DNA of 64,000 nucleotides from Brevibacterium spongiae. Its GTDB lineage: Bacteria > Actinomycetota > Actinomycetes > Actinomycetales > Brevibacteriaceae. The stretch spans positions 1,240,001 to 1,304,000 of the forward strand of contig NZ_CP093443.1 of NCBI RefSeq assembly GCF_026168515.1, in the 5' to 3' direction. Below, one piece after another: positions 26,760 through 35,973 of the stretch (position 1 is its first letter; each line of letters opens with the position of its first letter). A program made the translations under genes and the position numbers. The notes beneath the pieces are model-generated. The model searched no databases. It saw only the letters and a program-made list of their open reading frames with translations, and had not been told where the DNA came from.

Positions 26760-27520
26760 GTGGGCTCGGCGCGGAATTCGCTCAGGCCGTCCTCTCGGGC
26801 CCGCTGCTGCTGGCCGCCGGTGCGGCGGCTCTGGCGGGGCTCGTCTCGTTCGTGTCGCCATGTGTGCTGCCGCTCGTACCCGGCTACGTCGGCTACGTCA
26901 CCGGGCTGTCCGGATCTTCGCTGAGAGACAAAGAGACATGGCGGGTAGCAGTAGGCATCTGCCTATTCGTACTCGGCTTCACGGTTGTCTTCGTTCTGCT
27001 GGGAACCAGCTTTGCCGCACTCGGAGCACTGTTCTCCCAATGGCAGTCGATCATCATCCGGATCCTCGGCGTCATCGTCATTGTCGCCGGTTTCGTGTTC
27101 ATGGGCGGATTCGGTCTGCTGCAGAACGAGCACCGGATCAGGGCCCGGCCACGGGCGGGACTCTGGGGCGCGCCGGTCCTCGGTGCGACCTTCGCCCTCG
27201 GCTGGGCACCGTGCGTGGGCCCGACGCTGTCTGCGGTGCTGAGCATGTCGGTGAGCTTCGGTGGTGACGGGATGATCTGGCGCGGAGCTTTCCTCGCCTT
27301 CGTCTACTGCCTGGGTCTCGGCGTGCCATTTATCCTTGTGGCGATGGCGATTCATAAGGGAGCAGGACGGCTCGAATGGGTGCGCAGGCACCAGACCGCG
27401 ATCGTGCGCACCGGCGGCATCATGCTCATCATCCTCGGTGTGCTCATGGTCAGCGGTGTATGGAATATGTGGATGACCTCTCTACAAGGTCTGATCAATG
27501 GATTCGAAGTGGTGATCTAG
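26756..27520 (+). CDS. ccdA: Cytochrome c biogenesis protein CcdA
   Basis: 254 residues with six predicted membrane helices. The DsbD-type signature GLVSFVSPCVLPLVPGYVGYV holds the first redox Cys-Pro, and FALGWAPCVGPTLSAVL the second Cys, as in CcdA proteins that carry electrons from cytoplasmic thioredoxin across the membrane to ResA. GTG start 26756 overlaps the ResA-like stop. The ResB gene starts on the last base of its TAG. Confidence 0.93.
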   Translation: MSGLGAEFAQAVLSGPLLLAAGAAALAGLVSFVSPCVLPLVPGYVGYVTGLSGSSLRDKETWRVAVGICLFVLGFTVVFVLLGTSFAALGALFSQWQSIIIRILGVIVIVAGFVFMGGFGLLQNEHRIRARPRAGLWGAPVLGATFALGWAPCVGPTLSAVLSMSVSFGGDGMIWRGAFLAFVYCLGLGVPFILVAMAIHKGAGRLEWVRRHQTAIVRTGGIMLIILGVLMVSGVWNMWMTSLQGLINGFEVVI

Positions 27521-29193
27521 TGGCGGGCACAACCGAAGGCGCGAAAAACACGGAAGCGGGTTCGAGTGCGACCCCACAGTCAAGTGCCGGACCGACTGCT
27601 AAGCAGGGAGCGAAGTCGGCTGGAAAATCGACCGTGACGCAGCCGCAGCTGGGTTTCCTCGGCATGTGTCGGTGGGCCTGGACACAGCTGACAACGATGC
27701 GCGTGGCACTCATCCTGCTGCTCGTCCTTGCTCTCGCAGCGATCCCCGGTTCGCTGTTGCCGCAGCGCACCCAGGATCCCGGGCGGGTGAACACCTTCCT
27801 CGAGAACAACGGGGCGTGGGGTAGATTTCTCGACACAATCCAGATGTTCGACGTCTACTCCTCGGTCTGGTTCTCCGCGATCTACCTGCTGTTGATGATC
27901 TCCCTCGTCGGCTGTGTCGTTCCGCGCGCCAAACAGCATTGGAAGGCGATGCGTTCGGCTCCGCCCAAGGCGCCGAGGCGGCTGACCCGGATGCCCGGGT
28001 ACGTTGCCTTCACAAAGGCTCAGAGCGTCGCCGAATCGCGTGATGAGGCCGATGAGAAGTTCCTCGATGCCGCCGAGACCAGGTTGAAGAAGTCCGGGTA
28101 CCGGGTCAATCGGCATGCGGACCATGTCGCCGCCGAGCGCGGCTACCTCCGTGAGACCGGCAACCTCGTCTTCCACATCGCCCTGCTCATGGCGACCCTG
28201 ACGATGGCGATCGGATCGCTCTTCGGCTATGAAGGCCAACGCATCCTCGTTGAAGGTGAGACGTTCACGAATTCGCTCGTCGCCTACGACTCCTTCGACC
28301 CGGGTACATATTATACTCCGGACAACCTGCCGCAGTTCCGGCTCAGGCTCGACGATTTCTCAGCGACTTTCGACGATAAGGCTGCGGGTAGCCAGTTCGG
28401 TCAGCCCCGTAGCTTCGTCGCCGAGGTGACCTCGATCGTCGAAGGGAAGTCGAAGACGCAGACGCTCAAAGTCAACGAGCCGATCCGTGTAGCCGAGACC
28501 GGTATCTACCTCACCGGCAACGGCTACGCACCCGAAGTGACGGTGCGCGACGCCACGGGCAAGGTCGTCCGCTCCGGTCCTCAGGTTTTCATTCCTGCAA
28601 ACGGGGATCCAGGATATACCTCGGAAGGTGCGATCAAGGTGCCCGACGCGGCAGGGGAGCAAATGGGCTTCGTCGGAGTGCTCCTGCCCACAGCGACACA
28701 GAACGAGCAGGGGGATCTCGTGTCGAATTTCGCGGAATTGCGCAACCCGTACCTCGTCATGAGCGGCTACACCGGCGACCTAGGCCTGGATGCTGGCGTC
28801 CCGCAGTCGGTCTACACGCTCGACGCATCACAGATGACGCAGATGAAGGATGATTCGGGGAACCCGCTCGTCATCCAGCTCGTGCCCGGCGAGACCCAGC
28901 AGTTGCCAAACGGCGGTTCGGTGACCTTCGACGGTGTGAGGCGCTTCATAGCAGTCGACATTTCACAGGATCCGACACAGGCGCTCATGTTCATCAGCTC
29001 TGCGCTCGTCCTCATCGGTCTTGGACTCTCCCTCTTCATTCCCCGCCGCCGTGTGTGGGTGCGGATCAAGGGCGATGTCGTAGAGGTGGCGGCCTTGGCC
29101 CGCGGCGAAGATCCCATGGTCGAACGCGCCGCGCAGGAAATCGCGAAGGACCTGGGCGGCGATGACCGCGACGATGGCGACAACGAAAGATGA
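27520..29193 (+). CDS. resB: Cytochrome c biogenesis protein ResB
   Basis: About 557 residues. After a polar N-terminal tail (about 45 residues, rich in Thr, Ser and Lys) come helix 1 (TTMRVALILLLVLALAAIPGS) with the conserved LPQR, helix 2 (VWFSAIYLLLMISLVGCVVPR), a third near residue 215, a large extracytoplasmic domain, and a last helix (ALMFISSALVLIGLGLSLFIP). This is the System II synthetase half that works with CcsB to attach haem to apocytochrome. GTG 27520 was chosen because earlier in-frame starts lie deep in ccdA. The acidic C-terminal tail ends DDRDDGDNER. Confidence 0.93.
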   Translation: MAGTTEGAKNTEAGSSATPQSSAGPTAKQGAKSAGKSTVTQPQLGFLGMCRWAWTQLTTMRVALILLLVLALAAIPGSLLPQRTQDPGRVNTFLENNGAWGRFLDTIQMFDVYSSVWFSAIYLLLMISLVGCVVPRAKQHWKAMRSAPPKAPRRLTRMPGYVAFTKAQSVAESRDEADEKFLDAAETRLKKSGYRVNRHADHVAAERGYLRETGNLVFHIALLMATLTMAIGSLFGYEGQRILVEGETFTNSLVAYDSFDPGTYYTPDNLPQFRLRLDDFSATFDDKAAGSQFGQPRSFVAEVTSIVEGKSKTQTLKVNEPIRVAETGIYLTGNGYAPEVTVRDATGKVVRSGPQVFIPANGDPGYTSEGAIKVPDAAGEQMGFVGVLLPTATQNEQGDLVSNFAELRNPYLVMSGYTGDLGLDAGVPQSVYTLDASQMTQMKDDSGNPLVIQLVPGETQQLPNGGSVTFDGVRRFIAVDISQDPTQALMFISSALVLIGLGLSLFIPRRRVWVRIKGDVVEVAALARGEDPMVERAAQEIAKDLGGDDRDDGDNER

Positions 29194-29299
29194 GTCGGAC
29201 CTGCTACAGGGAGTAGAATCGTCGTGGCGCGGCTTCGTGGAAGCGCTGTGGCAGTCCGACAACCCAGAGAATTGAGCACCGTAGCGGTGCGGAGGAATC

Positions 29300-30316
29300 A
29301 TGGACGTCAATACCGATCTGGCGATGTGGTCGAACCAGCTCATCGTCTCTGCGATGGTTGTCTACGCCGTCGCAATGCTCTTCTACGCCTTCGACCTCTT
29401 CGGCGGACGCGAGCTGAAGCGGTCGGAGACCGCGACAGCGTCCGCGAAGTCTAGCACCGTGCGACGGACGAATCGGAAGACCGCCACGGCTCTGCTCGAC
29501 CGACCTGAATCCGGCGAAGGCTCCAGCTCAGGCTCGGACACAGGGGAGTACAGGCTCAAGGACCGCGCGCGCCGCGGCGCACGCATCGGCACCTCATTGC
29601 TGGTCCTCGCCATCATCCTCCACGTCGCAGCCGTGCTCACTCGCACTCTCTCGGTCATGCGGGTGCCGTGGGGCAATATGATGGAGTACGTCATGACGGC
29701 CACGGCGATCACGGTGCTTGTCTACCTCGTCGTGCTCATCCGTAAGGACGTCCGCTACCTCGGCACTTTCGTTTCCGGTGCCGTGCTGCTGTCCCTTGGA
29801 CTGGCCATCACGGTGTTCTACACTCCCGCCGCCCAGCTCATCCCCGCGCTCGACTCATATTGGATCGCCATCCACGTGCCAATCGCGATCCTCTCGACCG
29901 CGTTGCTATCGATCTCCGCGATCCTCGCGGTCTTCCAGGTCCTCAAGACCGTCAGCGAGACGAGGGACCCGAAGTGGCTGCGGTTCCTGCACCGTCTGCC
30001 CTCGAGCACCGACCTCGAACGGAGTTCCTATACCATCGCGGCCGTAGGCTTCATCACCTGGACGTTCACCCTCATCGCCGGTGCGATCTGGGCTGAGGTC
30101 GCCTGGAGCCGTTACTGGGGTTGGGACTCGAAAGAGATCTGGACGTTCGTCGTGTGGGTGATCTACGCAGCGTACCTACACGCTCGTGCAACCCGTGGTT
30201 GGGGTCCGACGAAGGTGGCTGTGCTCAACCTCATCGGCATCGCGTCGGTCATCTTCAACTTCACTGTCGTCAACATGTACTTCAACGGCTTGCACTCGTA
30301 CTCCGGCCTCGGCTGA
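29300..30316 (+). CDS. ccsB: Cytochrome c biogenesis protein CcsB/ResC
   Basis: 338 residues with about eight membrane helices. The haem-handling tryptophan-rich motif is AWSRYWGWDSKEIWTFVVW near residue 270, and flanking His residues (AIHVPIAIL, YLHARAT) fit the external haem ligands of the family. A Ser/Gly-rich cytoplasmic stretch (about 40-90) separates the first helix from the rest. It lies 106 nt after ResB and completes the System II maturation set, implying c-type cytochromes such as the actinobacterial cytochrome bcc complex. Confidence 0.93.
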   Translation: MDVNTDLAMWSNQLIVSAMVVYAVAMLFYAFDLFGGRELKRSETATASAKSSTVRRTNRKTATALLDRPESGEGSSSGSDTGEYRLKDRARRGARIGTSLLVLAIILHVAAVLTRTLSVMRVPWGNMMEYVMTATAITVLVYLVVLIRKDVRYLGTFVSGAVLLSLGLAITVFYTPAAQLIPALDSYWIAIHVPIAILSTALLSISAILAVFQVLKTVSETRDPKWLRFLHRLPSSTDLERSSYTIAAVGFITWTFTLIAGAIWAEVAWSRYWGWDSKEIWTFVVWVIYAAYLHARATRGWGPTKVAVLNLIGIASVIFNFTVVNMYFNGLHSYSGLG

Positions 30317-30626
30317 GGTTCCGGACCGGTTGCCGGCGTTCGGCTGCCTGGTATTTGGTCCCGGACCCGTCCGTTTGTGGTCGCTCCACCGAGGCGATCG
30401 GCCCATTTCGAGGTTCCGGCCTCGGCGGAGTGACCACAGTTGTGGACTGGGCTGCTCCCTCTCAACTGGGCCCTTGGCGTGATGTCCGCGCGGCGGAACT
30501 CAGGGTGCTTGCGGTGAGGACTGATCTGGGTGCTCACCGTTGAGAACTGACGAGGCTTCGTGCACAAGGAGGCTGCATGCACAGGGGAACTTCCCAGGGA
30601 GGCTTCGCCTGTGGGGAGGAGAAGCG
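30317..30626. other. Intergenic region after ccsB with a long hairpin
   Basis: 310 nt between convergent genes, with no supported coding frame. It holds a 19-bp stem (30376-30394 with 30420-30438) and further small inverted repeats near 30590. Confidence 0.55.
30376..30438 (+). terminator. Long hairpin downstream of ccsB
   Basis: Arms of 19 nt pair with one G-T and one mismatch around a 25-nt loop that itself starts CGATCGG. It is 60 nt beyond the ccsB stop, with no T-tract. Confidence 0.45.
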
Positions 30627-31082
30627 TCAGTTCGAGCGGCCGCGGCCCTCGCCCTTGGTGCCGTGTTCATCGGTCTCGGCCGAATCGTCGGTCGGACCGT
30701 CCGCAGAGGAATCAGAAGAATCATCCTCGCCGGTGGGCCGGCCGGAGTCCTTCTTCGGCTCAGTCGGAGTGTCGTGGTCGTCGGTCATCGGCGCGTGCTT
30801 GCCGAGCTTGACCTCACGGTCGACCTGGCGCAGGTATTCGACGTCGTCGTCGGGAGCGGCCTGACCGCGCGGACGGCCGGTTCTCGCCGGCTTGGCTTCG
30901 GAGCCGCGCCCGAAGAGGTACCAGAGGACGAAACCGAGAACTGGAATGAAGAGGATGATGAGTGCCCATGCGGGTTTGGGCAGGACTCGAATCAGACCCC
31001 GATCCCGCAACAGGCAATCGAAGAGTCCGTACAATGTCACCGCTGCCGCCAAGACGATCGCGGCAATGAGAATTCGAGCCAT
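30627..31082 (-). CDS. PLD nuclease N-terminal domain membrane protein
   Basis: 151 residues. Helix 1 (ILIAAIVLAAAVTLYGLFDCLL) and helix 2 (ALIILFIPVLGFVLWYLFGRG) with the Pro-containing second helix match the PLDc_N/cardiolipin-synthase N-terminal domain, which occurs alone in many actinobacteria. The catalytic HKD domain is absent. The C-terminal 80 residues are hydrophilic and disordered, rich in Asp, Ser and Glu. Function unknown. A longer frame upstream is disregarded because it runs opposite the DUF4229 gene. Confidence 0.8.
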   Translation of the reverse strand: MARILIAAIVLAAAVTLYGLFDCLLRDRGLIRVLPKPAWALIILFIPVLGFVLWYLFGRGSEAKPARTGRPRGQAAPDDDVEYLRQVDREVKLGKHAPMTDDHDTPTEPKKDSGRPTGEDDSSDSSADGPTDDSAETDEHGTKGEGRGRSN

Positions 31083-31166
31083 GCAACAAGGATAGTCCAC
31101 GAACCTGAGCACGGTCTCAAGCATGCGGTGACGAGACGCCCACAATGGGTGGCTAGAATGGATTGA

Positions 31167-31475
31167 ATGCGCACCTTCTGGCTTTACACTTTTGCTCGCC
31201 TCGGCATCATCATCGCCGTGGGCCTCATTCTGTTCCCTTTTCTCGGCTTCAACATGGTCATGGCGCTGGCCGCGATCATTATCGGCGCCTTGCTCAGCTA
31301 CCTGTTCCTGGGGCGGATGCGTGCCCAGGTGGCCACCGATATCGAAGAGCGGGTGGCGAAACGGGCAGCCAAGCCCGAGCGCAAGGGGGCCGATGAGGAA
31401 GCCGAGGATCAGATCATCGCGGACCGCGTCGGCGAGAACGACAGCGTCGGCAAGGACGAAGACACGTCCAAGTAG
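31167..31475 (+). CDS. DUF4229 small membrane protein
   Basis: 102 residues with two membrane helices (GIIIAVGLILFPFLGF and MALAAIIIGALLSYLFLGRM), then a charged tail with ERVAKRAAKPERKGADEEAED. This matches the actinobacterial DUF4229 family, often found next to the PLDc_N protein and menA in this order. Function unknown. It is divergent from the PLDc_N gene across 84 nt. Confidence 0.8.
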   Translation: MRTFWLYTFARLGIIIAVGLILFPFLGFNMVMALAAIIIGALLSYLFLGRMRAQVATDIEERVAKRAAKPERKGADEEAEDQIIADRVGENDSVGKDEDTSK

Positions 31476-31571
31476 CAGCGACAAGCCCGAGAATCTACGT
31501 CGACTTCAGGCAACAGTGACCGTCCAAGGTCGACGCGCCGAGCAGCAGCGACCGCATCAGAGTCGGCTGCC

Positions 31572-32504
31572 TCAGAGCGCCATGCCGAGTCCCATCAGTG
31601 CCGAGAACGCCAGGGCGGTCAGTCCTGTGGACTTGATCGGCGGGATGAGTCCGGGCCCCGTGGTGCCGCCCAGCACCGTCTTCAGCGGGTTGAGCGCCGG
31701 CACGAGTGCGAGGATCGCCAACGCCACTGCGGGATGCCCGTCGAGGATCGCCAGCGCCAGCAGTGCGAACGGAAGCAGAACGAGCACCGCGTAGGCGATG
31801 CGGGCGGCATTGTCGCCCAGCCGCACGGCCAGAGTGATCTTGCCGGACTCGATGTCGGTGGGGATGTCGCGGAGGTTGTTGACCATGAGCACCGCCGAGG
31901 CGAGCGAACCGATCGCCACGGCACCGGCCCAGCCGCTGAGGCTGAGGTGGCCGACCTGCATCCACATCGTGCCCAAGGTCGCGACGAGGCCGAAGAAGAC
32001 GAACACGAACACTTCGCCCAGCCCCATGTATCCGTAGGGCTTCTTCCCGCCCGTGTAGTACCAGGCTGCGGCGACTGCGGCGGCGCCGACGAAGAAGAAC
32101 CACCAGGCCTGCGAGACGAGAATGAGCACGATTCCGGCGATTCCGGCGATTCCGAAGAAGAGGAAAGCCGCTCTTTTGACCGCATGAGGCTGTGCCAGTC
32201 CGGTGGCTGTCAGTCGGACCGGTCCGACACGTTCATCATCGGTGCCGCGGATGCCGTCGGAATAGTCGTTGGCGAAGTTCGACCCGATCTGCAGGCACAG
32301 CGAGACGATGAGAGCGAGAAGTCCGCGCAGCAGGATCTGCGTCATGCTGACGTGGTCGTCTTTGCCGGTCAGGTCGTCGAGGATGAAGGCGGTGAAGCCG
32401 CCGAGCGATCCGATCGCGGCACCGGTGCCGATGAGAACGGGTGAGAGAGCCAGGGGGAGGGTTCTCAGACGAGCTCCCGAAATCCACTGGGCGGCGTCAG
32501 CCAT
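31572..32504 (-). CDS. menA: 1,4-dihydroxy-2-naphthoate polyprenyltransferase
   Basis: 310 residues, about eight membrane helices, UbiA superfamily. The first Asp-rich motif is GSNFANDYSDGIRGTDD and the second VMVNNLRDIPTDIESGK-like (LMVNNLRDIPTD), both needed to bind the Mg-diphosphate of the polyprenyl donor. It attaches the isoprenoid tail to DHNA, giving demethylmenaquinone. Minus-strand neighbours menE and menB are upstream on the same strand. A short poly-repeat GIAGIAG lies in helix 4. Confidence 0.94.
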   Translation of the reverse strand: MADAAQWISGARLRTLPLALSPVLIGTGAAIGSLGGFTAFILDDLTGKDDHVSMTQILLRGLLALIVSLCLQIGSNFANDYSDGIRGTDDERVGPVRLTATGLAQPHAVKRAAFLFFGIAGIAGIVLILVSQAWWFFFVGAAAVAAAWYYTGGKKPYGYMGLGEVFVFVFFGLVATLGTMWMQVGHLSLSGWAGAVAIGSLASAVLMVNNLRDIPTDIESGKITLAVRLGDNAARIAYAVLVLLPFALLALAILDGHPAVALAILALVPALNPLKTVLGGTTGPGLIPPIKSTGLTALAFSALMGLGMAL

Positions 32505-32582
32505 AGTCCTCGCTCACCTTCCTGTTGAGACCGCGAACCGTCTCATATTACCGATTGTTCACTTGCAAAGGTATTCGGCGTC

Positions 32583-33812
32583 TCAGACACCGCTCCCTCC
32601 GGCGAGCTTCGCAGCGAGCTCCGCTGCCGCTTTCCGGTCAGGTTTGCCGATCGACCGGCTCGGAATCTCGTCGACTGTGAAGACGAGCTGCGGCAGCAGC
32701 TGCCCGCGCATTCCATGATCGAGGCCGCCCAAGCGCCGTGCGAACTCCCGCGGAGTCTCATCCGCGGCGAGCTCCCGACCGTCGGTGGGACGGACGAGAG
32801 CGACGATCTTCTTCCCCCATTCGTCGTCGGGCACCCAGGTCACGAGCATCTCAGCGACGCCCTCCCGCTGCCAACTCGGCAGCAGGCCGGTCTCCAAGGC
32901 ATGCGGGGAGACGTTCGTTCCGCCGGAGACGATGATGTCATCGGCCCGGCCGAGCACCGAGAGCACACCGTCATCGAGGCGGCCCAGATCGCTCGTGTGC
33001 ATAACTCTGCGCCCTCGGGCATCGACGGTCAATGCGGTTGATGCCACCGGTGTGATGGCTCGTCCGTCGGCCGAGATCTCGACGTAGGTGTCGGCGACGA
33101 CGGGTCCGCGCAGATCGATGGTGCCCGCCTCGGTGATGGTGATGTCGACTTCGTCGAAGGGGACGCCGTCGTAGACGCACCCGCCCGCTGTTTCGCTCAT
33201 CCCGTAGGTGCGCACGATATTGAGCCCCGCCTCATCGGCACGGTCGAGCAGTGCGGGAGAGATCGCCGCCCCGCCGAGGAGGATGTGCGTGATCTGTGCC
33301 GCCGCCCGGGTGGAGCGTGCGTCCTCGAGGATCCGGTGGAGCTGAGTGGGCACGAGGGAGGTGTACGTGGGGCGGGCGCCCGCCCTTTCCACGAGCGTTT
33401 CGACCTCGGCAGCAAAGGAGTCCGCGGTGAATTTCGCCGAGGCGGCCCGCACCGGTGCCCGCCCCGCCAGGCGGGCGCGCAGCTCCACCTGGAAGCCGGC
33501 GATGTGATTGACCGGCAGACACAGGTGCCAGTCGCCGGGCCCGGACAGGAACCGTTCGGTCGCCCGCTCCGAGGCGGTGAGCGCCTCGGCCGAGAGCGCC
33601 ACGGCCTTCGGTTTCCCGGTCGATCCGGAGGTGAAGAGGATGAGCGCCGGGCTTCGGCCCGCGCCCGTCCACAGCCGGGGATCCGCCTCGGTGACGGCGC
33701 CTGACCTGGTCGCCGGGAGGACGAGGATCGACGCACCAGCGAGTGCCCGGTCGATGGCCTCGGGCAGCTCTGCGGTGCCGAGTTCGCGGCCGATCACGGT
33801 CGGATCGGACAC
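32583..33812 (-). CDS. menE: o-Succinylbenzoate-CoA ligase
   Basis: 409 residues, adenylate-forming enzyme. P-loop ILFTSGSTGKPKAVALS, the LPVNHIAGFQ block, the adenine motif TYGMSETAGGCVYDG, HTSDLGRLDDG with the hinge Asp, and C-terminal catalytic Lys in RSIGKPDRKA are visible. It is shorter than Bacillus MenE (about 480), as is normal for actinobacterial MenE, which lacks part of the N-terminus. The GTG start directly abuts the menB stop, implying co-transcription. Confidence 0.93.
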   Translation of the reverse strand: MSDPTVIGRELGTAELPEAIDRALAGASILVLPATRSGAVTEADPRLWTGAGRSPALILFTSGSTGKPKAVALSAEALTASERATERFLSGPGDWHLCLPVNHIAGFQVELRARLAGRAPVRAASAKFTADSFAAEVETLVERAGARPTYTSLVPTQLHRILEDARSTRAAAQITHILLGGAAISPALLDRADEAGLNIVRTYGMSETAGGCVYDGVPFDEVDITITEAGTIDLRGPVVADTYVEISADGRAITPVASTALTVDARGRRVMHTSDLGRLDDGVLSVLGRADDIIVSGGTNVSPHALETGLLPSWQREGVAEMLVTWVPDDEWGKKIVALVRPTDGRELAADETPREFARRLGGLDHGMRGQLLPQLVFTVDEIPSRSIGKPDRKAAAELAAKLAGGSGV

Positions 33813-34733
33813 TCAGTAGTACCAGGGGAAGGGCGACCAGTCGGGGTCGCGTTTCTCGACGAAGGCATCGCGGCCTTCGACGGCTTCATCGGTCATATAG
33901 CCCAAGCGGGTGGCCTCACCGGCGAAAACCTGCTGGCCGACGAGCCCGTCGTCGACGAGGTTGAAGGCGAACTTGAGCATCCGCTGCGCGTTCGGGGACT
34001 TGCCGAGGATCTCACGCGCCATGGCCAGGGCTGCAGTTTCGAGGTCGGCATGCTCGACGACCTCGTTGACTGCTCCCATATCGGCCATCTCCTGCGCAGA
34101 GTAGGTGCGGCCGAGGAAGAAGATCTCCCGTGCCTTCTTCTGCCCGACCATCTTCGCGAGATACGCGGAGCCGTAGCCGGCGTCGTAGGAACCGACATCG
34201 GCGTCGGTCTGCTTGAACTTCGCGTGCTGAGCCGAGGCGATCGTCATATCGCAGACGACGTGGAGGCTGTGGCCGCCGCCGGCGGCCCAGCCGGGGACGA
34301 CGGCGATGACGATCTTCGGCATGGTGCGGATGAGTCGCTGGACCTCGAGGATGTGGAGGCGTCCGGCCTGGGCCGGGTCGACGCTCTCGCGGGTCTCACC
34401 GGAGGCGTATTGGTACCCGGAGCGGCCGCGGATGCGCTGGTCGCCGCCGGAGCAGAACGCCCAGCCGCCGTCCTTCTCGCTCGGACCGTTTCCGGTGAGC
34501 AGAACCGCTCCGACATCGGAGGTCTGGCGGGCATGATCGAGAGCACGGTAGAGCTCGTCGACGGTGTGCGGGCGGAAGGCGTTGCGCACTTCAGGGCGGT
34601 CGAAGGCGATGCGCACGCAGCCGATGTCGGCGCCGGTGGCCGGGTCGATGGCCCGGTGGTAGGTGATGTCGGTGAAGTCGAAGCCGGAGACCTCACGCCA
34701 GGCAGAAGGGTCGAAGATTTCTGAAACCGTCAT
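33813..34733 (-). CDS. menB: 1,4-dihydroxy-2-naphthoyl-CoA synthase
   Basis: 306 residues of the crotonase fold. Landmarks: VRIAFDRPEVRNAFRPHTV, CSGGDQRIRGRSGYQYASG (MenB-specific loop), VPGWAAGGGHSLHVVCDMTIAS (oxyanion Gly), TDADVGSYDAGYGSAYLA with the conserved Asp/Tyr, and the C-terminal FAGEATRLGYMTDEA and EKRDPDWSPFPWYY. It cyclises succinylbenzoyl-CoA. It is divergent from menC across 64 nt. Confidence 0.96.
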   Translation of the reverse strand: MTVSEIFDPSAWREVSGFDFTDITYHRAIDPATGADIGCVRIAFDRPEVRNAFRPHTVDELYRALDHARQTSDVGAVLLTGNGPSEKDGGWAFCSGGDQRIRGRSGYQYASGETRESVDPAQAGRLHILEVQRLIRTMPKIVIAVVPGWAAGGGHSLHVVCDMTIASAQHAKFKQTDADVGSYDAGYGSAYLAKMVGQKKAREIFFLGRTYSAQEMADMGAVNEVVEHADLETAALAMAREILGKSPNAQRMLKFAFNLVDDGLVGQQVFAGEATRLGYMTDEAVEGRDAFVEKRDPDWSPFPWYY

Positions 34734-34797
34734 GATCCCAAGCCTAACCCGTGCCGGATATGGTCACGAGAAACGCCGTCCGCGCTAGTCTGGGCTT

Positions 34798-35973
34798 ATG
34801 TCCGAGACCGCGCGACGACTTCCCGCTTCAGCCTCCGAACCGCTCGATCTGCCTGAGAGGTTCAGTGATGTCATCGAGGACCTGCATGTGCTCAGGCTGC
34901 CGATGGTGACGCGATTCCGCGGCATCACCGAACGTGAGGTCGCGGTCTTCGCCGGGCCCGCCGGGTGGGCGGAGTTCTCTCCGTTCGTCGAATACGACAC
35001 CGCCGAGGCCAGCCGCTGGCTGCGTGCGGCCCTCGAATTCTCCGGTCTGACCCCTCCCCTCACAGGCGGGAGATCGGGTGCGGCACAGAACTCTGGCACC
35101 GAGGCGGCAGGCGGCACCGAGGCGGCTCCCGCCTCATCGTCGCAGGCTCGCACCGTGACCGAAACCGTGGACGTCAACGGCACTCTTCCGGCGTGCCCGC
35201 CATCGGAGGTCGAGACGATCCTCGCCCGGTACGGGCACGTGGGCACGGTCAAGGCGAAGGTCGCCGAGCGCGGAATCGACTCGTTGGACGACGACCTTGC
35301 ACGGCTGCGCGAATTCCGCAGACTGTTCCCGGATACGACTCTGCGTCTGGATGCCAACGCCGGCTACGGCCCCGATGACGCGCTGACGGCCTGCGAGGAG
35401 TTCGCGGCCTTCGACCTCCAATACTTCGAGCAGCCCGTGCCCGGGGTCGAACAGCTGGCCGAGCTGCGCCGTGAACTGGAGCGGCGGGATCTGCCGATCG
35501 TGCTCGCCGCTGATGAGTCGATCCGCAAGGCCGAGGATCCGCTGCGGGTCGCCGAACTCGGTGCCGCCGAGGTCATCATCGTCAAGGTCCAGCCGCTGGG
35601 TGGGATCGGTCCGGCCCTCGATGTCATCACCGCCTCGGGACTGCCCGCGGTCGTGTCCTCGGCCCTCGAGTCCTCAGTCGGGTTGGCCGCCGGTGCCGAA
35701 CTGGCCGCCCGGCTGCCGCGCACTGACTCGAGCCGGGACCTCCTCGGTGAGCGTGTGGCATGCGGACTGGGCACGGCACGACTCTTCACCACCGACCTCG
35801 TGGACGACGAAGACGCCCTGAAGCCGGTCGACGGCGCCATCCCGGTCAGACGAATCACCCCGGACCCTGACCGCGTGCAGTCGCTGGCGGTGGATCCGGG
35901 GCGTTTCGAATGGTGGGTGAAGCGGTTCGAGGACTGCTGGGCGCACCTGCGGTCTGCGAACCGGTTCAGCTAG
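34798..35973 (+). CDS. menC: o-Succinylbenzoate synthase
   Basis: 391 residues of the enolase superfamily. The barrel has the Lys pair VGTVKAKVAERG, metal ligands LRLDANAGYG, FEQPVPG and VLAADESIRK, and the second-side Lys VIIVKVQPLGG. The N-terminal capping domain reads LPMVTRFRGITEREVAVFAGPAGWAEFSPF. A low-complexity insert of about 35 residues rich in Ala, Ser, Gly and Thr (about 88-122) sits between cap and barrel and contains a duplicated GTEAAGGTEAA. It overlaps the convergent lipoprotein gene by 8 nt. Confidence 0.92.
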   Translation: MSETARRLPASASEPLDLPERFSDVIEDLHVLRLPMVTRFRGITEREVAVFAGPAGWAEFSPFVEYDTAEASRWLRAALEFSGLTPPLTGGRSGAAQNSGTEAAGGTEAAPASSSQARTVTETVDVNGTLPACPPSEVETILARYGHVGTVKAKVAERGIDSLDDDLARLREFRRLFPDTTLRLDANAGYGPDDALTACEEFAAFDLQYFEQPVPGVEQLAELRRELERRDLPIVLAADESIRKAEDPLRVAELGAAEVIIVKVQPLGGIGPALDVITASGLPAVVSSALESSVGLAAGAELAARLPRTDSSRDLLGERVACGLGTARLFTTDLVDDEDALKPVDGAIPVRRITPDPDRVQSLAVDPGRFEWWVKRFEDCWAHLRSANRFS

